A DNA stretch of 6,200 nucleotides from Pseudomonadota bacterium (GTDB lineage Bacteria > Desulfobacterota > Desulfobacteria > Desulfobacterales > Desulfobacteraceae), in NCBI GenBank assembly GCA_018816605.1, contig JAHIVS010000158.1, positions 1 to 6,200 of the forward strand, in the 5' to 3' direction. Every line of letters begins with the position of its first letter. The first letter of the stretch is position 1. The translations under genes were made by a program, and so were the position numbers. Below, one piece after another: positions 1-5,553 of the stretch. A model generated the notes under the pieces. That model made no database searches. It worked only from the letters and a program-made list of their open reading frames with translations, and was not told the origin of the DNA.

Positions 1-34
1 AGATCTATTTTAAAAATCATCATCCATTTAAATT

Positions 35-40
35 AAGGAG
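35..40 (+). promoter_or_regulatory. Ribosome binding site fixing the TTG start of lhgO
   Basis: An AAGGAG Shine-Dalgarno core lies 5 nt before the TTG codon at 46. It supports a TTG start, because there is no in-frame ATG closer to the conserved N-terminal FAD-binding strand. No convincing promoter is visible in the 34 bases to the left, so the promoter is probably outside the window. Confidence 0.75.
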
Positions 41-45
41 AGAGA

Positions 46-1248
46 TTGGCACAATTTGATATAGCCTTGATCGGCGGTGGTATTGTGGGGGTTTCAACGG
101 CCCTGGCTGTGAAAAACAGGTTCCCCAAGGCAAAGGTGATCTTAATCGAAAAAGAAAACCGGTTTGCCCGCCACCAGACCGGTCATAATTCCGGGGTGAT
201 TCATGCCGGGGTTTACTATGAGCCCGGCAGTCTCAAGGCTGATTTTTGTAAACGGGGGGCAAAGGCCACCATGGATTTTTGTACGACCCATGGCCTGCCC
301 TTCAGACAATGCGGAAAATTGCTGGTGGCAACCACCCCCCTTGAGATGAAACGGATGGAAGCCCTTGAAGAAAGGTGCGCCCGGAACCAAATCCAGACCC
401 GGCGCATTGATCGGAACCAATTGAACAAATTAGAACCCCATATTTTCGGGCGGGGTGCCTTGAAAGTTTCTGCCACCGGCATCACCGATTATACAAAAAT
501 CACCTCAAAAATGGCAGATCTGTTCAAGGCAGCCGGCGGCATCATCCAAACCGGACAGGCCGTGACAAGGATAGAGGAAGGGCCGGATAAAATCACCCTT
601 TACACCGGGAAAAAAAAACAGATCAGCCGTTATCTGATTGCCTGTGGCGGGCTCATGGCAGATCGGCTGGCCCGGATGATGAACATTGACATCGATTTTA
701 TGATCCTGCCCTTCCGGGGAGAATATTATCGGTTACCCCACCGTCTGTCTCAAATTGTTTCCCACCTGGTCTATCCCATTCCCGACCCGGACCTGCCCTT
801 TCTCGGGGTCCATTTAACCCCCATGGTGGATGGATGTGTCACCGTCGGCCCCAACGCCGTCATGGGCTTTAAACGGGAAGGATATGGAAAGGTTAATTTT
901 GATCCGATGGATACGGCTCAGATGCTGGCCTTCCCGGGATTCTGGAAGGTAGTCGGCAAGCATCTTAAGTCCGGGATAAACGAATGGATCGATTCGGCCT
1001 ATAAACCCGGGTATTTAAAACGGATTCAAAAATACTGCCCCAGTCTGGCAAAGACAGATCTGACCCCTTTTCCTGCAGGGATCAGGGCCCAGGCAGTCAA
1101 AAGGGACGGCAGCCTGGTCCATGATTTTCTGTTTGCCCAGTCGAATCGATCCTTACATGTGTGCAATGCGCCGTCGCCTGCAGCCACCTCTGCCATCCCC
1201 ATTGGAGAATATCTGTGTGACAGGGCAAAAATAAAGTTTAACCTGTAA
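46..1248 (+). CDS. lhgO: L-2-hydroxyglutarate oxidase/dehydrogenase (FAD-dependent, DAO family)
   Basis: FAD enzyme that oxidises L-2-hydroxyglutarate to 2-oxoglutarate. Family members are membrane-associated and pass electrons to quinone or oxygen; in an anaerobe quinone is the likelier acceptor (inference). At 400 aa it is close to the E. coli protein of about 420 aa and appears complete. Visible motifs: the dinucleotide-binding GGGIVG at residues 10-15, the ribose-binding Glu35 ending the second strand (VILIEK), the family signature HQTGHNSGVIHAGVYY at 43-58, CGKLLVAT at 89-96, the substrate-domain segment LPFRGEYYRL at 221-230, YPIPDP at 243-248, and the C-terminal flavin-contact segment NAPSPAATSAIPIG at 374-387. 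These match LhgO closely and make other DAO-family enzymes unlikely. The start is TTG with a good ribosome binding site. The cupin gene follows 95 bp downstream on the same strand. No csiD (glutarate hydroxylase) partner is seen in the window. Confidence 0.95.
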   Translation: MAQFDIALIGGGIVGVSTALAVKNRFPKAKVILIEKENRFARHQTGHNSGVIHAGVYYEPGSLKADFCKRGAKATMDFCTTHGLPFRQCGKLLVATTPLEMKRMEALEERCARNQIQTRRIDRNQLNKLEPHIFGRGALKVSATGITDYTKITSKMADLFKAAGGIIQTGQAVTRIEEGPDKITLYTGKKKQISRYLIACGGLMADRLARMMNIDIDFMILPFRGEYYRLPHRLSQIVSHLVYPIPDPDLPFLGVHLTPMVDGCVTVGPNAVMGFKREGYGKVNFDPMDTAQMLAFPGFWKVVGKHLKSGINEWIDSAYKPGYLKRIQKYCPSLAKTDLTPFPAGIRAQAVKRDGSLVHDFLFAQSNRSLHVCNAPSPAATSAIPIGEYLCDRAKIKFNL

Positions 1249-1257
1249 CCTTTGGTC

Positions 1258-1275
1258 AATTGATCTGAATCAATT
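1258..1275. promoter_or_regulatory. Perfect 7-bp inverted repeat between lhgO and the cupin gene
   Basis: AATTGAT (1258-1264) and ATCAATT (1269-1275) form a perfect inverted repeat around a CTGA centre. No T-tract follows, and the stem would be AT-rich, so this is not a good intrinsic terminator. An operator for the cupin gene is possible. A TTGACA box at 1279-1284 lies just beyond it, but no properly spaced -10 box is evident. The function is unproven. Confidence 0.35.
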
Positions 1276-1343
1276 CCATTGACAAAGATTTGGGGTATCA
1301 TCCGGACAGATACAAAAGTTAACCCCATCAAGGAGAAAATAAA

Positions 1344-1709
1344 ATGACCGATAAAAATGAACTGATCAAAAACATCCCCTTTTCCCAAGCCGTCAATATC
1401 ACAGAACTTGTGGACTATGAAGAAGGACGGGTGGTGAGCCGAACCCTTTCCAGCAAAACACACGTCAATATCACGCTTTTTGCCTTTGACAAGGGAGAGG
1501 AAATCTCGGCCCACACCTCCCCGGGAGATGCCATGGTTCAGGTTCTGGACGGCCAGGCCCGGATCAATATTGCAGGACAGATCATAGATGCCACCACAGG
1601 ACAAGTGGTGGTCATGCCGGCCAATGTGGCCCATTCGGTCTTTGCTGAAACACAGTTTAAGATGTTGCTCACCGTGGTCAAGCAACCCGTTGAGATAGGG
1701 GGACTTTAG
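1344..1709 (+). CDS. Small single-domain cupin protein (HP0902-like cupin_2)
   Basis: A 121-aa cytoplasmic beta-barrel protein with no signal peptide. Cupin motif 1 spans residues 51-70 (starting GEEISAHTSPGDA, ending at Gly70) and motif 2 spans 86-101 (GQVVVMPANVAHSVFA). Of the four usual metal ligands only His57 and His97 remain: the second His of motif 1 is Ser59, the Glu position is Ala63 and the motif 2 Asn position is Ala101. The HTSPGDAMVQVLDG and VMPANVAH wording fits the HP0902-like cupin group, whose members are small, lack the canonical metal site and have no firmly established enzymatic role. The ATG start has AAGGAG at 1330-1335, 8 nt upstream. It may be cotranscribed with lhgO. 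No terminator hairpin is seen after it. Its TAG stop coincides with the edge of a 42-bp repeat that also occurs at 5541-5582. The specific function is unknown. Confidence 0.88.
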   Translation: MTDKNELIKNIPFSQAVNITELVDYEEGRVVSRTLSSKTHVNITLFAFDKGEEISAHTSPGDAMVQVLDGQARINIAGQIIDATTGQVVVMPANVAHSVFAETQFKMLLTVVKQPVEIGGL

Positions 1710-1748
1710 GAATAAGGCTTAATTTGGGGACATTCTTTTCCAGCGGTA
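1707..1748. repeat. 42-bp direct repeat, left copy (orphan 3' end of a sigma-54 activator gene)
   Basis: This stretch matches 5541-5582 in the same orientation at 39 of 42 positions. The mismatches are at 1709+2 (A/C), 1709+6 (A/G) and 1709+17 (G/T). Identity stops abruptly at 1749, and to the left of 1707 it is lost. Read on the minus strand it encodes YRWKRMSPN followed by TAA, the counterpart of YRWKRMSQN plus stop at the end of the activator at the right edge. Two codons further upstream on that strand is a stop, so no gene is attached. It is either a recombination scar, a remnant of a lost regulator copy, or a member of a dispersed repeat family. Confidence 0.85.
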
Positions 1749-1763
1749 ATGTTATAGAATCAA

Positions 1764-1794
1764 TTGACACAATTTATCAACCCTGCCATATTAT
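1764..1794 (+). promoter_or_regulatory. Candidate sigma-70 promoter of the first solute-binding protein gene
   Basis: A perfect -35 hexamer TTGACA (1764-1769) is followed after 19 nt by TATTAT (1789-1794). An alternative -10 is CATATT at 1787-1792 with 17-nt spacing. Transcription would begin near 1800, leaving a leader of about 45 nt before the ATG at 1844. The spacing is slightly long, so confidence is moderate. Confidence 0.55.
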
Positions 1795-1843
1795 ATGCAT
1801 CGCTTAACCAGAAAGACCCAACCCCTAAATCACGGAGGATAAA

Positions 1844-2578
1844 ATGATTAAACGTTTATTGTTTGCTATCTGCCTGTTATTTTTTTTCACAATAGCCCAT
1901 GCCGGGGATAAGGTCGTACTGGCCACCCTGGACTGGGAACCCTATGTGGGGCAGAACATGAAAAACAACGGCTATGTCGCCCAAGTTGTAAAAGAAGCTT
2001 TTAAACGTGGTGGTTTGGATGTGGAATTCAAGTTCTATCAATGGTCCCGAGTGGTGGGCCTGGCCAAGGCCGGTAAGGTGGACGGGTATTTCCCGGAATA
2101 CTATGCAGACGGAGTAAAGGAATATGCTGCCTTTTCCGCATCCTTTCCCGGCGGACCTTTGGGCTTTTTCAAGCGAATTGACCAGAAAATCTCCTTTAAT
2201 ACACTCAAAGATCTGGAAGGCTATAAGATCGGTGTGGTCAAAGACTATGTAAATACAAAGGAATTTGACGAGGCCCCTTTTTTGACAAGAGACCCGGCCA
2301 ATGATGATCTGACCAACTTGAAAAAACTGATTGCAGGCCGCCTTGATCTGATGGTGGCAGACAAATTCGTGGGTAAGTACCTGCTCAACACCAATATGCC
2401 GGACAAGGCGTCTGCCGTTGAATTCATGGACAAACCCCTGGCAGAACCTGAACTTTTTGTCTGTATTTCCAACAAGGCAAAAGACCAGGCAAATCTGATC
2501 ATTGCGTTTAACAAGGGAATTGAACAGATGAAGGCGGACGGTTCCCTCGATCAAATTCTCAAGGACAACGGATTCTAA
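1844..2578 (+). CDS. Periplasmic solute-binding protein, family 3 (SBP_bac_3), atypical ligand pocket
   Basis: A secreted type II periplasmic binding protein of 244 aa, a normal length for the family. Residues 1-20 form a Sec signal peptide (basic MIKR, hydrophobic core LLFAICLLFFF, cleavage after AHA). The mature protein begins with the typical first lobe (VVLATLDWEPY at 24-34; WSRVVGLAKAGKVDGYF at 67-83). It crosses to the second lobe near residues 118-135 (NTLKDLEGYKIGVVKDY) and ends with the family tail EQMKADGSLDQIL at 227-239. The TPER-type arginine that holds the alpha-carboxylate in amino-acid-binding members is not found: the aligned stretch reads YADGVKEYAAFS, with Val91 or Lys92 there. 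The ligand may therefore not be a standard amino acid (inference). GGAGG at 1834-1838 lies 5 nt before ATG. No permease or ATPase gene is adjacent, so it may serve sensing rather than import. It is convergent with a second family member. Confidence 0.9.
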   Translation: MIKRLLFAICLLFFFTIAHAGDKVVLATLDWEPYVGQNMKNNGYVAQVVKEAFKRGGLDVEFKFYQWSRVVGLAKAGKVDGYFPEYYADGVKEYAAFSASFPGGPLGFFKRIDQKISFNTLKDLEGYKIGVVKDYVNTKEFDEAPFLTRDPANDDLTNLKKLIAGRLDLMVADKFVGKYLLNTNMPDKASAVEFMDKPLAEPELFVCISNKAKDQANLIIAFNKGIEQMKADGSLDQILKDNGF

Positions 2579-2610
2579 CGCCACCTGATTTACAAAACAG
2601 AAAGATTACC

Positions 2611-2648
2611 GGTCCCGGATCTGCCTGTCAGATTCGGGACCTTTTTTT
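2611..2648 (+). terminator. Strong rho-independent terminator after the first solute-binding protein gene
   Basis: A 13-bp stem (2611-2623 with 2629-2641, one G-U wobble) with the 5-nt loop CCTGT is followed directly by seven T residues at 2642-2648. It lies 32 bp after the TAA of the binding protein gene. The same stem could also form on the opposite strand and help stop transcription of the convergent gene, though no T-tract follows it immediately on that side. Confidence 0.93.
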
Positions 2649-2668
2649 CTGCTGGAGGGACAGTGTGT

Positions 2669-2691
2669 GGCCCGGGCAGGATGACCGGACC
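2669..2691 (-). terminator. Weak hairpin downstream of the second solute-binding protein gene
   Basis: Read on the minus strand, GGTCCGG (2685-2691) can pair with CCGGGCC (2669-2675) across a 9-nt loop with one G-U wobble, 8 bp after the stop codon. No run of T follows. It could act only as a 3' stabilising hairpin or a weak terminator, with the larger hairpin at 2611-2641 as backup. Confidence 0.3.
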
Positions 2692-2699
2692 TGAATGGC

Positions 2700-3434
2700 T
2701 TACATATATTTTTTCAAAATAGCATCATAGGTGCCGTCAACTTTCATTTTATCCAGTTCGGCCTGCCATTTTGCGATAACTTCATCAGCGGTGTCTTTGC
2801 TGAATGCGATGAAAAGTTGTGTGTCTTTGACATCAAAAACCTTTTCAAAGGCCGAGGTGTCGCCGGCAACGGTTTTGGCTTTGTAAAGGCCCTGTAAATG
2901 GCCCACGATCCAAAGATCAATACGTCCGGCTGCCAGTTTTTTCACATTGGACAGATCATCCACAACACTTTCGGTATTGGTAAATCCCTGTTCTATTAAA
3001 AAAAGTTCCGCAGCATCGTCCTTATAGGTACCGATCTTATTTACCTTCTTCGCATCCTCCAGTGAATTGATCTGAATTCCGCTGCCTTTTTTTGCGAAAA
3101 ATACCCATTGGTTGGATGCCACCGGCCCCACCCATTTGAACAGGGATTCCCGCTGCTCGGTCCGGGTCATGGAAAAAAGGATCATCCCGCTCTTACTCTG
3201 AATCAAGGCATAGGCCCTGGACCAGGGAAGGACTTTTGTATTATCCGGGATGCCTAATCGCTTGACCACCTCTGCCATAACATCAGAGGAAAGCCCAGTG
3301 AGTTTGCCGTTATCTGTGTAGTTAAAGGGAGGATATTCCTCGGTCATAATGGAAAATGACTCTCCATATGCGGAAGAGACCATACAGGCCATACAAAATA
3401 GACAAATAATCAACTTCGAAACAAATAATTTCAT
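2700..3434 (-). CDS. Periplasmic solute-binding protein, family 3 (polar amino-acid type)
   Basis: A secreted type II binding protein of 244 aa. The signal peptide is residues 1-24 (MKLFVSK, hydrophobic LIICLFCMACMV, cleavage after AYG). Lobe 1 opens with FSIMTEEYPPFNY (27-39) and GKLTGLSSDVM (43-53), and includes LPWSRAYALI (69-78). The SMTRTEQRE segment (88-96) keeps the arginine (Arg95) that binds the ligand carboxylate in amino-acid-binding members. Lobe 2 includes NVKKLAAGRIDLWIVG (163-178), and the tail is DKMKVDGTYDAILKKYM (228-244). The ATG is preceded by AAAGGAG (3443-3449, read on the minus strand) at 8 nt. It has its own candidate promoter with an overlapping palindrome. It lies downstream of, and in the same direction as, the chemoreceptor gene with a 180-bp gap. 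No transporter subunits are next to it. It shares motifs with the other binding protein here, but they are well-diverged paralogues. Confidence 0.91.
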   Translation of the reverse strand: MKLFVSKLIICLFCMACMVSSAYGESFSIMTEEYPPFNYTDNGKLTGLSSDVMAEVVKRLGIPDNTKVLPWSRAYALIQSKSGMILFSMTRTEQRESLFKWVGPVASNQWVFFAKKGSGIQINSLEDAKKVNKIGTYKDDAAELFLIEQGFTNTESVVDDLSNVKKLAAGRIDLWIVGHLQGLYKAKTVAGDTSAFEKVFDVKDTQLFIAFSKDTADEVIAKWQAELDKMKVDGTYDAILKKYM

Positions 3435-3467
3435 GCGATTTTCTCCTTTATTAAATTCGGGTTAAAA

Positions 3468-3486
3468 AAATGGAGTGACACCATTT
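3468..3486. promoter_or_regulatory. Candidate operator palindrome overlapping the -10 box of the second binding protein gene
   Basis: AAATGGAGTGACACCATTT is a 19-bp palindrome with a G centre and only one mismatched pair (A3474/A3480). It overlaps the -10 hexamer and the expected transcription start of the minus-strand promoter at 3484-3512, the classic position for a repressor site. The regulator is unknown. Confidence 0.45.
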
Positions 3487-3512
3487 ACAGTTACGAATAA
3501 AGGGATCGTCAA
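3484..3512 (-). promoter_or_regulatory. Candidate sigma-70 promoter of the second solute-binding protein gene
   Basis: On the minus strand, TTGACG (3507-3512; 5 of 6 to consensus) and TGTAAA (3484-3489; 4 of 6) are separated by exactly 17 nt. Transcription would begin near 3477, giving a leader of about 43 nt before the ATG at 3434. This implies the binding protein gene can be expressed separately from the chemoreceptor upstream. Confidence 0.55.
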
Positions 3513-3561
3513 TCTATGGTGTGTACGATACCCTTACAGGGGTGATCATTCATAAAATAGA

Positions 3562-3606
3562 GGGCGTAAAACCGCCCTGCCCAGGACCGGTGGCCATGGG
3601 CAGGGC
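3562..3606 (-). terminator. Probable terminator hairpin after the chemoreceptor gene, with overlapping alternative stem
   Basis: A perfect 10-bp GC-rich stem is formed by 3574-3583 (GCCCTGCCCA) and 3597-3606 around a 13-nt loop, 8 bp beyond the TAG of the chemoreceptor gene. On the minus strand it is followed by GGTTTTACGCCC, so the T-tract is only four residues and offset by two. A second small stem (3562-3566 with 3573-3577) shares bases 3574-3577 with the first, so the two exclude each other. Weak to moderate intrinsic terminator. Confidence 0.5.
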
Positions 3607-3614
3607 ATTCTTGT

Positions 3615-5330
3615 CTATACGCGAAATTTCCCCATCAGTTCTGCCAGGCGATCACCGAGAACTGACAGCTGGTCCGCATTGGTTTTTACCTCCTGGCTGG
3701 AAGCGGAAAGACCGTCAGTGGCTTCTGTGATCTCCCCAATTTCCTGAGCCACCTGCCGGGAGGCGGCCGATCCTTCAGATACGTTATCGTTTACCTCAAG
3801 AATTCCTGAGGAGGCATGGGAAATGTTTTCAGCGATTTCCCTGGTGGTGGCAGATTGCTCTTCCACGGCAGTGGCGATGGTGGCAACAATGGAATTGATT
3901 TCCATAACCACCTCGGAAATTTTTGATATCTCTTCCACCGTACCGTTGGTTGAGGACTGAATGCCCTGGATCTGCTCTTTAATGGCTCCAGAGGCTTCAG
4001 ATGTCTGTTTGGCAAGGTCCTTGATCTCGTTGGCCACAACCGCAAAACCTTTTCCGGCTTCACCTGCCCGGGCAGCCTCAATGGTGGCATTCAGTGCCAG
4101 CAGGTTGACCTGCTCGGAAATATCGGTAATGGTTTCCACCACCTTACCGATCTGTTTGGCCGCACTTCCAAGCTCATTTACCTGCTTGGAGGCACTCTGG
4201 GTCTGGATCACGGCATTGTCGGTTATGAACCTTGCCTTTTCTGCATTCTGGGCGATTTCATTGATGGTGGACGACATCTCTTCCGAGGCTGTGGCCACCA
4301 TGTTGATATTGGTGGACGCCTCTTCCATGGCAGCTGCCACAGAGGTCATATTGGTGCTCATATTATCTGCAGCACTGGCCACTGATTTGGATCGGGCGGA
4401 CAGACCTTCGACCCCGGAGTTCATGCTGTCAGATAACTGGGTAAAACCGGTGGAAGCTTTATTAATGGTGGTGGCGTTTTTAGTGACCTCTTTGATCAAT
4501 TCCTGAAGTTTTTCGATGAACTGGTTGAACCAATGGGACAGTTCACCAATTTCATCCTTTGTTTTTACGTTCAGGCGTTTGGTCAGATCCCCTTCCCCCT
4601 GGGCAATATCTTTGATCATGGTAATGGTATGCTTGATGGGACGGGTGACAAACAGCTGGAGGCAGAAGACCAGAGTAAAAATCAAAGCAATGATGATCAC
4701 GACTGCCACAATCAGCTGGGTGGTGATGGCTTGCCCGATATTCTTTTTGGAAATTCCCTGGAATGTGGCAATGCTATCCCGGGTATGGGCTTCCTGATCT
4801 TTTATTTTTTTTTTGACAAGGTCATTGGTGTAATGGAGCCTTACACTTCCCACTTTTTCGCCTTCATGAACAGCATCGGAAACAATGGACAGTTTTTCGT
4901 CCAATATAACTGTATCCGGCAGGGTCACTCCGGTGGTGATTTCAGGAGCTTTCCAGGCAGCGCCAAAGGCCTTTCCGTCCACATCCAGCACCTTGATCGC
5001 TACCATGCCGTCCAGCTTCAGGTAGTTGGAGAGAAGTTTGTATAATTGGTCCTGGTCGAAATTATATAAAAAAGACCGGGTCACACTGGTACAGATTTCA
5101 AGGTTTACCTTCATATTGGCAACCAGAGATTTTTCCATATGAAGGGACTCTTCTTCCAGAGCAGTCTTCTGGGTTGTCACAAACTGTTCAATCATACTCT
5201 CTGCAAGGCCTGACTGAAGCCGGATACCGATAAAGCTGCTGATGGTCAGAAGGACAAGAATGATAATACCGCTGGCAAATGAGGTCTTAAATGCAATGCT
5301 GCTTCGCCGTTTTGATTCTTTTTTTTCCAT
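3615..5330 (-). CDS. Methyl-accepting chemotaxis protein with periplasmic Cache-like sensor
   Basis: An inner-membrane chemoreceptor that signals ligand state to CheA/CheW, 571 aa from the chosen start. Order: basic cytoplasmic N-terminus (MEKKESKRRS), TM1 about 18-38, periplasmic sensor about 39-203, TM2 about 204-228, HAMP about 227-282 (TRPIKHTITMIKDIAQGEGDL, then DEIGELSHWFNQF), then the long coiled-coil signalling domain with its conserved hairpin tip around 406-440 (EQVNLLALNATIEAARAGEA). The sensor contains VAIKVLDVDGKAFG (110-123), the strand-turn pattern of a Cache/PAS-like fold; its exact class cannot be settled by eye. Gln/Glu-rich helix stretches such as SEEMSSTINEIAQNAE (349-364) are candidate methylation regions. 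No C-terminal CheR-docking pentapeptide is seen (ends GKFRV). The ATG at 5330 is preferred over an upstream in-frame ATG at 5366 because GAGGAG lies 5 nt before it. Its own promoter lies upstream; a binding protein gene lies downstream. Confidence 0.95.
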   Translation of the reverse strand: MEKKESKRRSSIAFKTSFASGIIILVLLTISSFIGIRLQSGLAESMIEQFVTTQKTALEEESLHMEKSLVANMKVNLEICTSVTRSFLYNFDQDQLYKLLSNYLKLDGMVAIKVLDVDGKAFGAAWKAPEITTGVTLPDTVILDEKLSIVSDAVHEGEKVGSVRLHYTNDLVKKKIKDQEAHTRDSIATFQGISKKNIGQAITTQLIVAVVIIIALIFTLVFCLQLFVTRPIKHTITMIKDIAQGEGDLTKRLNVKTKDEIGELSHWFNQFIEKLQELIKEVTKNATTINKASTGFTQLSDSMNSGVEGLSARSKSVASAADNMSTNMTSVAAAMEEASTNINMVATASEEMSSTINEIAQNAEKARFITDNAVIQTQSASKQVNELGSAAKQIGKVVETITDISEQVNLLALNATIEAARAGEAGKGFAVVANEIKDLAKQTSEASGAIKEQIQGIQSSTNGTVEEISKISEVVMEINSIVATIATAVEEQSATTREIAENISHASSGILEVNDNVSEGSAASRQVAQEIGEITEATDGLSASSQEVKTNADQLSVLGDRLAELMGKFRV

Positions 5331-5335
5331 GGGAA

Positions 5336-5342
5336 CTCCTCT
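5336..5342 (-). promoter_or_regulatory. Ribosome binding site deciding the chemoreceptor start
   Basis: The minus strand reads AGAGGAG here, 5 nt before the ATG at 5330. The alternative start 12 codons upstream (5366) has no comparable site and would place non-conserved residues in front of the basic N-terminus, so 5330 is favoured. Confidence 0.8.
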
Positions 5343-5451
5343 GAGATGAATCCTTAGTATTAACAAAAATTAATAATCAGAAACAACCATCAGGCTATTT
5401 TATTTAGACAATTGGGGCTTTGGAGCCTACCCCTATAATAATTGGATTATG
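5343..5451 (-). other. Long AT-rich structured 5' leader of the chemoreceptor mRNA
   Basis: If transcription starts near 5451 from the promoter at 5458-5486, the leader is about 120 nt. It contains a bulged hairpin at 5409-5444: CAATT/AATTG (5409-5413 with 5440-5444) stacked on GGGG/CCCC (5414-5417 with 5430-5433), with a 6-nt bulge on one side. A weaker AT-only stem follows (TATTAA near 5359 with TTAATA). I do not recognise a known riboswitch class; in particular I do not see the conserved core of a cyclic di-GMP riboswitch. Confidence 0.35.
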
Positions 5452-5457
5452 GAAAAA

Positions 5458-5486
5458 ATAATACCCATTTTAGGATGAAGTGTCAA
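5458..5486 (-). promoter_or_regulatory. Near-consensus sigma-70 promoter of the chemoreceptor gene
   Basis: On the minus strand a perfect TTGACA (5481-5486) and TATTAT (5458-5463, 5 of 6) are separated by exactly 17 nt. This is the best promoter in the window. No flagellar sigma-28 type box (TAAA with GCCGATAA) is seen upstream of this gene, so expression may not be tied to the flagellar regulon. Confidence 0.75.
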
Positions 5487-5522
5487 ATGGTATCCAGAGG
5501 TAACGCATATAAATTTTATGAT

Positions 5523-5553
5523 AACCCTATGGTTTTTGCCTAGGCATAGGGCT
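5523..5553 (-). terminator. Candidate hairpin terminator of the sigma-54 activator gene
   Basis: CCCTATG and CATAGGG (5525-5531 and 5545-5551) form a perfect 7-bp stem, extendable by one G-U and one A-U pair to 5523/5553, directly after the activator stop codon. The loop includes the 10-bp palindrome TGCCTAGGCA (5537-5546). Downstream on the minus strand is AT-rich sequence without a clean T-tract, so termination would be weak. Confidence 0.4.

Noticed and set aside
47..62. Sigma-54-like TTGGCAC at the lhgO start
   Set aside because: The required GC at -12 spacing is absent, and the sequence is the TTG start codon and first codons of lhgO.
1279..1301. TTGACA followed by TATCAT as the cupin promoter
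   Set aside because: The spacing is only 11 nt and no -10 box sits at 16-18 nt, so it was not called as a promoter.
1026..1685. Minus-strand open frame of 219 codons across lhgO and the cupin gene
   Set aside because: It spans the ends of two well-supported + genes and the gap between them, and its translation shows no recognisable family, so it is a shadow frame.
1877..2584. Minus-strand open frame of 235 codons opposite the first solute-binding protein
   Set aside because: Fully antisense to a gene with signal peptide, family motifs, ribosome binding site and terminator; the translation is Cys/His/Phe-rich with no family resemblance.
3521..3730. Plus-strand 69-codon frame between the second binding protein and the chemoreceptor
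   Set aside because: It runs through the chemoreceptor terminator hairpin and into its coding end, with no ribosome binding site or recognisable product.
3961..5045. Plus-strand open frames opposite the chemoreceptor gene (including 181- and 170-codon frames)
   Set aside because: They are antisense to the conserved HAMP, signalling and sensor regions; their translations are low-complexity or unlike known proteins, and no ribosome binding sites support them.
5412..5439. Plus-strand TATAAT at 5434-5439 as a promoter
   Set aside because: The matching -35 region is poor (TTGGGG at 16 nt), and a transcript would run antisense into the sigma-54 activator. The hexamer is also part of the leader hairpin bulge.
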